In this document: one piece after another, positions 8,414 to 16,129 of the stretch | Position numbering within the stretch: position 1 is the stretch's first letter | Layout of the letters: each line of letters begins with the position of its first letter | Assembly (NCBI RefSeq): GCF_014172405.1 | Contig: NZ_WNXC01000009.1 | Coordinates: 124,001-188,000 of the forward strand | Length of the DNA stretch: 64,000 nt | Direction: 5' to 3' | Source of the DNA: Pedobacter gandavensis | GTDB lineage: Bacteria; Bacteroidota; Bacteroidia; Sphingobacteriales; Sphingobacteriaceae | Notes under the pieces: generated by a model | Database searches by the model: none | What the model was told of the DNA's origin: nothing | Seen by the model: only the letters and a program-made list of their open reading frames with translations | Translations under genes and position numbers: made by a program

Positions 8414-9493
8414 ATGAATGCCACAACTATACGTGTTCTGTATATTGATGATGAAGAAAATAACTTAAACGCTTTCAAAGCAAGTTTTAGACGGCAGTAT
8501 GAAATTTACACCGCCATATCTGCTGACGAAGGATTAAAAATCCTTGAAAACGTTGCAGTACAAGTGATTATTGCGGATCAGAAGATGCCGAATATTACGG
8601 GTGTAGAGTTTTTCAAGAGCATCAAAAATACGTTTCCAGACCCTACCAGAATTTTATTAACAGGATACACTGATATTGAAGCCCTGGCAGACGCAATCAA
8701 CCATGGGGATATTTACCGGTATATCACCAAACCATGGAATGATCTGGAGCTGCACAACTCCATTAAAAACGCCTATGATGCTTATAAAGCAAAGATAGAT
8801 TTACGGAATAAGGTTGCTGAATTGGAAAAAACCAATGATGAACTAAACCGCTTTATATACAGTATCTCACATGAGTTAAGGGCGCCCTTGGTTTCTACCA
8901 TGGGCATTGTGAATCTCGTAAAAATGGAAGGCCTTTTTAATTCGAGCGGAGAATATTGGGGACTGATAGAAACCTGCTCCAACAGGCTGGATTATTACAT
9001 CCAGAAAACGCTGCAATACTATAAGAATAACAAAACAGTCTCTGAACATACAGAAATAGATTTCAAAAAACTGGTTGCTGATCTGATTGAACTTTACGCC
9101 TATACCGACAAAGACATGCAGTTTAATGTCAATATCGTTCAGGATGAGCAATTCTTTGGAGATGCCTTCCGAATTGAAGTGATCTTAGGCAACCTGATTT
9201 CCAATGCGATCAAGTATCAAAAAGAAACAGAACTGAATAAGAATGTAAACATTTCGGTAGAAGTTCAGCCTACGCAAGTTCATATTTCAATTAATGACAA
9301 TGGAATGGGCATTCTGAATGAACATTTGGAAAAAATATTCTTGCAATTCTTTAAAAGTAAGATTAACCATGGAAGTGGCTTGGGTCTTTTCATCGTAAAA
9401 GAAGCATTAAATAAAATCAACGGGAAGATTACAGTAAGTTCAAATGCTATAGAAGGTACCACCTTTAAAATCACGATTCCAAATGTTAAATAA
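8414..9493 (+). CDS. Receiver-histidine kinase hybrid
   Basis: Residues 1-120 are a receiver domain of the same subfamily as the two stand-alone receivers encoded at 1785-2948, with acidic pair Asp12-Asp13 and phosphoacceptor Asp55 (ADQKMP). A short coiled coil leads to a soluble kinase core with His153 in SISHELRAP, an N-box (NLISNAIKY), a DNGMGI loop and GSGLGLFIV. There are no membrane segments, so the 359-aa protein is cytoplasmic and its kinase activity is probably gated by phosphorylation of its own receiver. The gene starts 11 bases after the 7TM kinase gene and is probably the next step of that relay. Confidence 0.92.
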   Translation: MNATTIRVLYIDDEENNLNAFKASFRRQYEIYTAISADEGLKILENVAVQVIIADQKMPNITGVEFFKSIKNTFPDPTRILLTGYTDIEALADAINHGDIYRYITKPWNDLELHNSIKNAYDAYKAKIDLRNKVAELEKTNDELNRFIYSISHELRAPLVSTMGIVNLVKMEGLFNSSGEYWGLIETCSNRLDYYIQKTLQYYKNNKTVSEHTEIDFKKLVADLIELYAYTDKDMQFNVNIVQDEQFFGDAFRIEVILGNLISNAIKYQKETELNKNVNISVEVQPTQVHISINDNGMGILNEHLEKIFLQFFKSKINHGSGLGLFIVKEALNKINGKITVSSNAIEGTTFKITIPNVK

Positions 9494-9887
9494 ACTAAGA
9501 AAAGTTATGCTAATTGATGACAATGAGGTTGATTTAAAAATCAACTCCAAGATCATCACCATTACTAAGTTATTTGATGAAATCATCCTTTGCCAATCCG
9601 GAGAAGAGGCGCTGAATTACCTCAGCAGGAATAAGAACGATGATGATAAAATCCCGGATTTCATTTTATTGGACATTCAGATGCCGGAAATGGATGGCTT
9701 TGAATTCCTGGAAATCTATAAAGGATTACCTAAATCTATCACAGAAAAATGTATAGTGGCTATCCTATCATCGACACTTGACTTTGGAGATATCAAAAAA
9801 GCAGAAGCAAATCCACATGTAGTCCGGTTATTCCGGAAACCATTATTTCCAAAAGAACTGGAAGAAGAATTAAAAAAACACCTATAA
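9483..9887 (+). CDS. Response regulator receiver protein, last gene of the operon
   Basis: The reading frame starts inside the end of the previous gene (11-base overlap). The 134-aa product is a single receiver domain with Asp12-Asp13 and phosphoacceptor Asp64 (LLDIQMPEMDG). The switch Ser/Thr is in AILSS and the Lys in FRKP. It lacks an output domain. It differs from the LYIDDE family of the other receivers here and looks more like the CheY-like acceptors encoded beside soluble kinases. It most likely accepts phosphate from the adjacent hybrid kinase. A strong inverted repeat begins at its final codons and ends the operon. Confidence 0.92.
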   Translation: MLNKLRKVMLIDDNEVDLKINSKIITITKLFDEIILCQSGEEALNYLSRNKNDDDKIPDFILLDIQMPEMDGFEFLEIYKGLPKSITEKCIVAILSSTLDFGDIKKAEANPHVVRLFRKPLFPKELEEELKKHL

Positions 9888-9929
9888 AAAGAAAGGGCTT
9901 CCAATTTGGAAGCCCTTTCTTTTTATAGG
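9881..9929. terminator. Bidirectional terminator, 22-bp perfect inverted repeat
   Basis: Arms 9881-9902 and 9908-9929 are perfectly complementary, with a 5-base loop. The core AAAGGGCTTCC/GGAAGCCCTTT is flanked by A-runs on the left and T-runs on the right, so it is a classical intrinsic terminator read from either side. It separates the signalling operon from convergent fabV and covers the last codons of the receiver gene. Confidence 0.92.
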
Positions 9930-9940
9930 TTAAACATGGT

Positions 9941-11131
9941 TTAAACCAATCCTGAAATTTCTACCATTTCATTTACGTCAGCGTCATAATCAACACCTGC
10001 TACGTCAAAACCAAATAGGTTTAAGAAATCCTTTTTATAACCAGCAAGATCGCCAATTGCAGGAAGTGATTCTGTAGTTGCTTCTGACCATAAAGTAGCA
10101 ATTTGCGCCTGAACGTCATCACGCATCTCTAAATCGTCTACACGGATTCTTCCTTTATCATCAGTTAATACTTCAGCACCTGTATATAAACGATCCTTGA
10201 ATAAACGTTGGATTTGCTCAATACAACCTTCATGAATGCCTTCTGCTTTCATAATTTTGTACAATAAAGAAATATACAATGGAATCACTGGAATTGCAGA
10301 GCTCGCCTGAGTAACTAAGGCCTTGTTTACCGATACATAAGCTTTTCCGTTGATGTCTTTTAGTTTCTCCGCAATTTCGAATGCTGTAGCCTCTAAATGA
10401 TCTTTAGCACGACCGATTGTACCTTTACGGTAAACCGCTTCTGTTAGTGTTGGGCCGATATAAGAATAAGCAACTGTAGTTGCACCAGGTGCAAGTAAAT
10501 TTGCAGCTTTCAATTCATCGATCCACATCGCCCAGTCTTCACCACCCATTACGGCAATTGTATTTTCAATATCATCACCGCCAGCTGGCTGAATAGAGAT
10601 ATCAGAAACGATACCAGTATGAAAATCTACTGTTTTATTGGTATAAACTTCACCGATTGGTTTCAATACAGAATTGTGTACTACACCAGTTACCGGATGA
10701 ACTCTTTTTGGAGAAGCTAAACTGTAAATCACAAGATCAATTTGTCCAAGGTCAGCTTTGATCAGTTCCAAAGTTTTTTCTTTGATCTCTTTTGAGAAAG
10801 CATCACCATTGATACTTTTAGCATATAAACCAGCCTCATGAGCTTGTGCTTCAAATGCAGCAGTATTGTACCAACCCGCAGAAGCAGTTTTTCCTGGTGC
10901 TGGTGGTTTCTCAAAATATACACCAATGGTAGATGCATTAGATCCAAAAGCACTAGTAATTCTTGACGATAAACCAAAACCGGTTGATGCGCCAATTACC
11001 AGGACTTTTTTAGGGCCATCAATAGGTCCTTTAGATTTCACGTAATTGATCTGGTTTAACACGTTTTGTGCGCATCCTTCAGGATGAGCAGTCAGGCAGA
11101 TAAACCCACGAATTTTAGGTGCAATAATCAT
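9941..11131 (-). CDS. fabV: Enoyl-[acyl-carrier-protein] reductase, FabV type
   Basis: This enzyme performs the last reduction of each fatty-acid elongation cycle, using NAD(P)H on trans-2-enoyl-ACP or -CoA. The 396-aa length is normal for FabV, which is longer than FabI. The N-terminal MIIAPKIRGFICLTAHPEGC is the family hallmark, followed by the NADH loop VIGASTGFGLSSR. The catalytic Tyr-x8-Lys appears as YRKGTIGRAK in the middle of the protein. The gene is monocistronic, convergent with the signalling operon and separated from it by a strong terminator. FabV enzymes are known for low triclosan sensitivity, and no other enoyl reductase is seen in the window. Confidence 0.97.
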   Translation of the reverse strand: MIIAPKIRGFICLTAHPEGCAQNVLNQINYVKSKGPIDGPKKVLVIGASTGFGLSSRITSAFGSNASTIGVYFEKPPAPGKTASAGWYNTAAFEAQAHEAGLYAKSINGDAFSKEIKEKTLELIKADLGQIDLVIYSLASPKRVHPVTGVVHNSVLKPIGEVYTNKTVDFHTGIVSDISIQPAGGDDIENTIAVMGGEDWAMWIDELKAANLLAPGATTVAYSYIGPTLTEAVYRKGTIGRAKDHLEATAFEIAEKLKDINGKAYVSVNKALVTQASSAIPVIPLYISLLYKIMKAEGIHEGCIEQIQRLFKDRLYTGAEVLTDDKGRIRVDDLEMRDDVQAQIATLWSEATTESLPAIGDLAGYKKDFLNLFGFDVAGVDYDADVNEMVEISGLV

Positions 11132-11195
11132 ATTTATTCTCTTTATACTTTTTTTCTGTAAAATTCCGCCAAGCGGTTCTTGTTAAATTATTCAG

Positions 11196-11203
11196 CAAAC
11201 ATA
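11196..11203 (-). promoter_or_regulatory. Candidate fabV -7 promoter element
   Basis: Read on the minus strand this is TATGTTTG, a full match to the Bacteroidota -7 consensus TAnnTTTG, about 65 bases before the fabV ATG. The -33 position has only a one-mismatch match (CTG for TTG), so the call is tentative. Confidence 0.35.
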
Positions 11204-11379
11204 ATTAAAACAAAATAAGTATGCCAGTTCTGGCGAAAATTGGTTAGAAAAACAAAAAACCTACGCCAACAAGCCCAGGCCAAAACCTATCTTTCAAACC
11301 AACTCCCTTAAAATAACAAACAAAACCCTTTAAACGCAAATCCAGCAACACAATCTAATCACCATGGTTGTGAATTGCG

Positions 11380-11402
11380 TTTTTACACAGTTTGTGTAAA
11401 AA
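11380..11402. promoter_or_regulatory. 10-bp perfect inverted repeat upstream of the lipoprotein gene
   Basis: The arms TTTTTACACA and TGTGTAAAAA are separated by three bases and end 48 bases before the ATG. The short spacing and A/T ends fit either a dimer-binding operator or a small hairpin. No gene ends just before it, so a terminator role is less likely. Confidence 0.4.
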
Positions 11403-11450
11403 GAAAGAAATTTAAATTTATCTTCGTTTAATTTTAATTAACACTTGACA

Positions 11451-12704
11451 ATGAAGAAAAACATCCTATTCGCTGCATTATTATGTGGCGTACTCCTTTC
11501 TTGCAAAAAGAAAAGCTTCACAGAAGAACCAATCCCCCCTACCCTTCCTCCAACTGAATTGGGTTATTCTAAATTGACAACCGAACAAAACAAACAAGCA
11601 CTAGAGCAAAATGGGCTTGATTTCATAAAAAAGATCAACACTTTACCGGATGAAAAATTCATCACTTTAATTGAGCGTCTGGGTGATTTAGACCTGGAAG
11701 CCTTAAGTAATACCATTATTGGTCGTGAATTAGAAACTATTGCTTTCGCTGGTAAAAACAAACAGGTAGAGAAATTATTCTCTGCGGTGACCACCAATAA
11801 CGTTGCTAAAACCCATAATTTAAGTGAATATTACGGAATCTACAACTGGGATCTTCAAAAAAAGGAATGGACTAAAACACCTTCTACCAGTAAATTTGAA
11901 GTGCATTACCCAAGTACAGCAACCAGCAATACCAATGACGCCTTGCTAACCGTAAGTTACACCGCTTCTAAAGCAACAATCTCCGCGGATGGCGAAGCTT
12001 ATGAACTGCCAGCTGCAACAAATGTTTCCTTATCTGTTAGCGGAAAAGAAGAATTGAAACTGACAGGTCTTTATGAGTACAAAATAAATGGCACAGCAGA
12101 TGCAACACCAACAAAAGCAGATATAAGACTAAATTTAGGGAGCTTCCAATTGGTCGTAACTGCCGAAAATGACACTAAAGTATTGACCAGTAGAGTCACC
12201 TTAGCTAAAGACAGCAAAGAACTATTAAACTTAGTGAGTACCGCAAATCTTAATGGAAGTTATCCTAACCTTGAGGATTTAGAGACCCCAGCAGAAGTAA
12301 TTAAAGATGCGAATATGACTTTCGATGTCATGAACATCCGACTAACCGGTCAGGCAAACATCAAAATTATTCAAGATGACTATGATGCAAATGATATGCT
12401 TCCTGAAAAAGAATCCAGAGAGAAACAAGTGGCAACCATGAACAAAAACTCTTCTTTATTTGCGGTCTACAAAGATAAAAACGAGATTTTTGCAAAGAAC
12501 GAATTTGTGATGGTATCAGATACCTATACTTATACTGATTACAATCCTGCAACAGGTAAATGGGAGCCTGTTACGCGTACCTATTATGATTTAGAACCAC
12601 GTCTGGTATTTAATGACGAGTCAAAAATGAGCCTAAAAACTTTCTTTGGTAAAGGATTTACCAAGTTCATTGATGAATTTGAAATTTTTACCAAGAAATT
12701 CTAA
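11451..12704 (+). CDS. Lipoprotein of unknown function
   Basis: I take the ATG at 11451 rather than a TTG two codons earlier because the signal sequence MKKNILFAALLCGVLLSC begins there. It is a lipoprotein signal with lipobox LLSC, followed by KKK, the usual Bacteroidota lipoprotein start. The mature 417-aa protein has a helical first part (residues about 30-120) and a longer beta-rich region without cysteines or a recognisable catalytic motif. I do not recognise the family. It is transcribed alone and ends at a bidirectional terminator shared with the DUF4249 gene. Confidence 0.8.
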   Translation: MKKNILFAALLCGVLLSCKKKSFTEEPIPPTLPPTELGYSKLTTEQNKQALEQNGLDFIKKINTLPDEKFITLIERLGDLDLEALSNTIIGRELETIAFAGKNKQVEKLFSAVTTNNVAKTHNLSEYYGIYNWDLQKKEWTKTPSTSKFEVHYPSTATSNTNDALLTVSYTASKATISADGEAYELPAATNVSLSVSGKEELKLTGLYEYKINGTADATPTKADIRLNLGSFQLVVTAENDTKVLTSRVTLAKDSKELLNLVSTANLNGSYPNLEDLETPAEVIKDANMTFDVMNIRLTGQANIKIIQDDYDANDMLPEKESREKQVATMNKNSSLFAVYKDKNEIFAKNEFVMVSDTYTYTDYNPATGKWEPVTRTYYDLEPRLVFNDESKMSLKTFFGKGFTKFIDEFEIFTKKF

Positions 12705-12740
12705 AAGAAACAAGGACCATGATTCTATAGATCATGAACA

Positions 12741-12782
12741 AAACAACAAGGCCGGTTTTCTAAAGAACCGGCCTTGTTGTTT
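12741..12782. terminator. Bidirectional terminator hairpin
   Basis: Perfect 17-bp arms (12741-12757 and 12766-12782, core AAGGCCGGTT/AACCGGCCTT) with an 8-base loop lie between two convergent genes. A-rich and T-rich ends make it usable in both directions. Confidence 0.88.
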
Positions 12783-12788
12783 CTATAG

Positions 12789-13634
12789 CTACCTGGCAAT
12801 CATCCTATAGATTTTTGAGGAATATCCACACCATACCCCTACTCCGGGGCCATTAATATTCGTTGCCAATGCTTTAGCACTGCCGGCCAAAGGATTCGAA
12901 CCGTTCATCAATTCATCCTGTAAACTCTTCCAAAAAACATACCCGCTGGCAGGAACCGCCGACAATTTAACCAAGACCGTATCTCCTGCCTCATAATAAG
13001 GATCGTGCTTGGAGGTTAGGTTATTTGCAGCCCCCCTGTTTACCTGCATTTCTAACATTTTGCCATTGAAAAACAAATCGTCATGATTGGCCATCAAAGT
13101 TGGTGTAAACACGGTCTCCTTTTCCAGTTTAGAATAAAGCCTGTAATAATTCACCTCATTTGGGGCATCCATAATCTGCACATTCAACTGCCTTTTATTT
13201 TTCGGTTTCTCTACAAACCAGAGACTGTCGATACTTACCGGATTTGGGATTTCAGTTTCCGCGGTCAGTGTGTTTCCTGCATATTCGACTTTCAGACTGT
13301 ATTTACCCCCAACTTTACCTCTTAAACTTGTCCCTCTGTACAGAAAATAAGGAAAGTATCGTTTATCTGTTGTGGCGGTCAGCACTTCCGTTTCAGTACC
13401 ATTGCTAACCGTGACTTTCGCGTAACGAATAATCACTTCTGCCAATTGTGCAGAATCTACGGCCGTAAAAAAAGGAAGGTTATGGGTCAGAATTACATAG
13501 GGAAAATCACCTTCTTCAATCCAGCCTTCTACCACAAACTTTGGCTTATAAAGCCCTGGATTTACCTCCTTTTTACAAGCATAAAACAAGGAAATCAATC
13601 CGATCCATAACAGCGTATTTCGAAAACTCATCAT
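12789..13634 (-). CDS. DUF4249-family lipoprotein
   Basis: The 281-aa protein has a lipoprotein signal ending in LFYAC-KKE. The mature start (PKFVVEGWIEEG followed by YVILTHNLPFF) is characteristic of DUF4249, a beta-sandwich surface or periplasmic lipoprotein family of Bacteroidota that is routinely encoded with a TonB-dependent receptor. The start ATG overlaps the stop of that receptor gene (ATGA), so the two are translationally coupled. By analogy with SusD-like partners it may help present a ligand to the receptor, but the substrate is not known. The product is terminated by a strong hairpin just beyond the stop. Confidence 0.88.
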   Translation of the reverse strand: MMSFRNTLLWIGLISLFYACKKEVNPGLYKPKFVVEGWIEEGDFPYVILTHNLPFFTAVDSAQLAEVIIRYAKVTVSNGTETEVLTATTDKRYFPYFLYRGTSLRGKVGGKYSLKVEYAGNTLTAETEIPNPVSIDSLWFVEKPKNKRQLNVQIMDAPNEVNYYRLYSKLEKETVFTPTLMANHDDLFFNGKMLEMQVNRGAANNLTSKHDPYYEAGDTVLVKLSAVPASGYVFWKSLQDELMNGSNPLAGSAKALATNINGPGVGVWCGYSSKIYRMIAR

Positions 13635-15970
13635 TTGAAAACTATTTTATAATTTATGGAAGGAAGAATCGGTAGCAAAGCGATAGACTTCTCCCGTATA
13701 GACACTTTCCCCGTGTTTAAACTACCTCTGGCAACGTAAAAATTGAATATGGGATTTTTACGGCTGTACACATTATACACCGATACAGACAAGAAGCTTT
13801 GGTACATTCCTTTGACCGGAAATTGATGGGTAGCCGATAAATCCATACGGTGATAAGTAGGCATCCGCGCAGCATTATATGCTCCATATTCATTGATTAC
13901 ATTGCCTGCAATGAGATATCTGCTGATTGGTTTCGTATAGGCATTACCTGTTGCCAACGTGAACAAGGCCGATAAAGACCAGTTGGCTCGCAAACGATAA
14001 TTGGACACCACAGTCAAATCATGCGTCCTGTCGTATTTAAACGGAAAAGCATACCCTTCATTAAGCCCTTCAAAAGTCCGGTCGGATTTAGAAATCGTAT
14101 AACTGACATGTCCCGTAAACTTCCCTTTCGTTTTTTTTAAATAAAACTCCGAGCCATAACTACTCCCTTTTCCAAGAAAAACATGGTCTTCAATTTTCAC
14201 ACTATTTGATAAATTCATCAATCCGCCAGAAAACTCCACTATATTTTTCATGTCTCTGAGGTATAGATCCACATATCCTTCAAACCCTGCATCTGCCCAT
14301 TCCTTAAAAATCCCTAAGCTATATTGATGACCTTTTTCCGGTGGAATCTCCGAAATTGAAGGAATCCAGAAGTCGCTGGGGAAGTTGGATGCCGAAATTG
14401 GAATCAGGTGTATCGTTTGTACGTTCCGCGAATACGCAAACTTTAATGCGGTGCTGCGATTCAAATGATACTTTACCGTTAAGCCAGGCTCCATAAAAAA
14501 GGTATCACTTACCGTTTTTCCACGCGCAACCGAGCCAACCATTCCATTAGAAGCGGTGGTACTATAAGGTCCCTTATGGCGATAATAAGTCATTCTTAAA
14601 CCCGCATAAACACTTAACCGATCAGAAAATTTGAAATCATCACTCAGGAAAGCAGCTGTTTCATCAGCTAAATAAGTATTCGGCTTTCCATAATCAAACT
14701 CCATGAAGTTATTTCTAGAGGAAGGTGTATTGGGCACAAATTTATGTTGAATCATACTTAACCCTGCTTTCAGCTGATGAGCTCCAAAATATGCCTTTAA
14801 AGTGGAGCTATAGTTAAAGTCGGTAATTGCCGAATGAACACCAACCTCCAGTCCCTCTTGCTTCAAGCCGAAACTAAAACGATAACCGCTATAACTAGCC
14901 ACCGTCTCCAGGTTCAGTTTATTAGAAATCATCCGATTCCATTTTAAAGAAGCGGCAATATTTTGCCATTTCATTCCGTTAGCGATATTAAACCGGATCA
15001 TATCCAGGCCAAAATCATCACCGCCAATATAAAACGCAGCAAATAGCTTGTCTTTTTCTGTTAAGGCCACAGCCGTGGAAAAATTCAGGTCGTAGAAATC
15101 ATAACTCAGCTTATTTCCGGAATCCTCGTCAGTGCTGAATTTGTTGACAATCGGCCAAACCGAATAATTCATAAAAGTTTTCCGCATCGTAGTAGCGATA
15201 GACCACTTACTGGTAATCGGGATTTTGAGGTTTACTTTAGCTGCCAATACGCTCAATTCCCCATCCATCAACAAGGAATCTGCAATCTGCTGGTCGCTTT
15301 GTATATCGACTACTGAGGATAAACGACCACCGTATTCCGCAGGGATACCCGATTTATAAAACTTAACCTGTCCTACAGCATCGCTGTTAAACACGGAGAA
15401 AAAGCCCAATAAATGTGAAGGGTTATAAATCACAGCATGGTTAAAAAGCACGAGGTTTTGTCCGGAACCACCGCCACGAACAAATAATCCTGCATTTCCT
15501 TCCCCACCATTTGCGCTTCCAGGCAAGGTCTGAATGGTTTTAATCACATCATTTACCCCCAAAAAACCTGGTGCTTTCTCCAAATCTACCTGCTTCAACA
15601 AGGAGAAATTATTTAGGTTACTTTGCATCACAGAGGCTTTATTTCTACTGATGGTCACCTCTTTTAATTCTGAGATTGCTGCTACATAAAAAGTCTGGGT
15701 TTCATCCTGCTGAAGCAGAACAGAGAAGCTCTTTTCCTGAAAGCCCGAATGGCTGATTAGTACCTGATGCTCCCCTTTTTCGACTGCAATTGTAAAATAT
15801 CCATTTTCATCACTCGTTACCTTTTTATCAACCGCTTTAAAATAGACAATCGCCCCAGAAACCGGCATTTTACTGGCCTCAGCCTTTACCAAACCTGATA
15901 AAAATACTTTTTGGGCCACAGCAGAGCAACTCAGTAATAGGAACAGACTTGCGAGAAGCGATTTGAGCAT
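13631..15970 (-). CDS. TonB-dependent receptor with carboxypeptidase-regulatory domain
   Basis: This outer-membrane protein of 779 aa starts with a signal peptide (cleaved near VAQ, residue 20) and a carboxypeptidase-regulatory-like beta-sandwich (about 21-105). The plug domain follows (about 115-230: LEKAPGFLGVNDVIKTIQ, then GNAGLFVRGGGSGQNLVLF and the PAEYGGRLSSVVDI end). The rest is a barrel that ends in an aromatic residue (NYKIVFK). This plug type is the one paired with DUF4249 lipoproteins, as seen here. Energy comes from TonB-ExbBD encoded elsewhere. The ligand is unknown. The gene is divergent from another TonB receptor gene, with a 159-base intergenic region that contains a CGTTATT/AATAACG inverted repeat near 15990. 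Confidence 0.93.
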   Translation of the reverse strand: MLKSLLASLFLLLSCSAVAQKVFLSGLVKAEASKMPVSGAIVYFKAVDKKVTSDENGYFTIAVEKGEHQVLISHSGFQEKSFSVLLQQDETQTFYVAAISELKEVTISRNKASVMQSNLNNFSLLKQVDLEKAPGFLGVNDVIKTIQTLPGSANGGEGNAGLFVRGGGSGQNLVLFNHAVIYNPSHLLGFFSVFNSDAVGQVKFYKSGIPAEYGGRLSSVVDIQSDQQIADSLLMDGELSVLAAKVNLKIPITSKWSIATTMRKTFMNYSVWPIVNKFSTDEDSGNKLSYDFYDLNFSTAVALTEKDKLFAAFYIGGDDFGLDMIRFNIANGMKWQNIAASLKWNRMISNKLNLETVASYSGYRFSFGLKQEGLEVGVHSAITDFNYSSTLKAYFGAHQLKAGLSMIQHKFVPNTPSSRNNFMEFDYGKPNTYLADETAAFLSDDFKFSDRLSVYAGLRMTYYRHKGPYSTTASNGMVGSVARGKTVSDTFFMEPGLTVKYHLNRSTALKFAYSRNVQTIHLIPISASNFPSDFWIPSISEIPPEKGHQYSLGIFKEWADAGFEGYVDLYLRDMKNIVEFSGGLMNLSNSVKIEDHVFLGKGSSYGSEFYLKKTKGKFTGHVSYTISKSDRTFEGLNEGYAFPFKYDRTHDLTVVSNYRLRANWSLSALFTLATGNAYTKPISRYLIAGNVINEYGAYNAARMPTYHRMDLSATHQFPVKGMYQSFLSVSVYNVYSRKNPIFNFYVARGSLNTGKVSIREKSIALLPILPSINYKIVFK

Positions 15971-16102
15971 AAATATTAAAAATGGGATTGCGCGTTATTC
16001 AATTGTAAATAACGGCATTATTAAACAATTTCAGCCTCATTTAAGGAAAATAAATCAAGATACAGTAGAAATTTTATAGTGGTTCAAAGCAGGAAAACAA
16101 TA

Positions 16103-16110
16103 TATCTTTG
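16103..16110 (+). promoter_or_regulatory. Candidate -7 element of the BtuB-like receptor gene
   Basis: TATCTTTG matches the Bacteroidota -7 consensus TAnnTTTG exactly and lies 19 bases before the ATG. No good -33 element is present about 20 bases upstream, so the promoter may depend on an activator, or the match may be chance. Confidence 0.3.
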
Positions 16111-16129
16111 GCCTTCAAAATAAACGATA

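Larger units (their letters stand above)
11132..11450. other. Divergent intergenic region between fabV and a lipoprotein gene
   Basis: No ORF of note lies here. The region holds a candidate minus-strand -7 element for fabV (11196-11203) and a short perfect inverted repeat near the plus-strand lipoprotein gene (11380-11402). TATCTTCG at 11419-11426, 25 bases before the lipoprotein ATG, is one base away from the TAnnTTTG consensus and may be its -7 box. Confidence 0.5.

Noticed and set aside
12892..12902. GGTTCGAATCC on the minus strand, a tRNA T-arm-like sequence
   Set aside because: The flanking bases do not form a T-stem, no acceptor stem or anticodon arm is near, and the bases encode part of the DUF4249 protein (NGSNPLAG).
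15971..16129. Possible cobalamin riboswitch before the BtuB-like receptor
   Set aside because: The intergenic region has only 159 bases, shared by two divergent genes, and no B12-box or conserved stems are visible.
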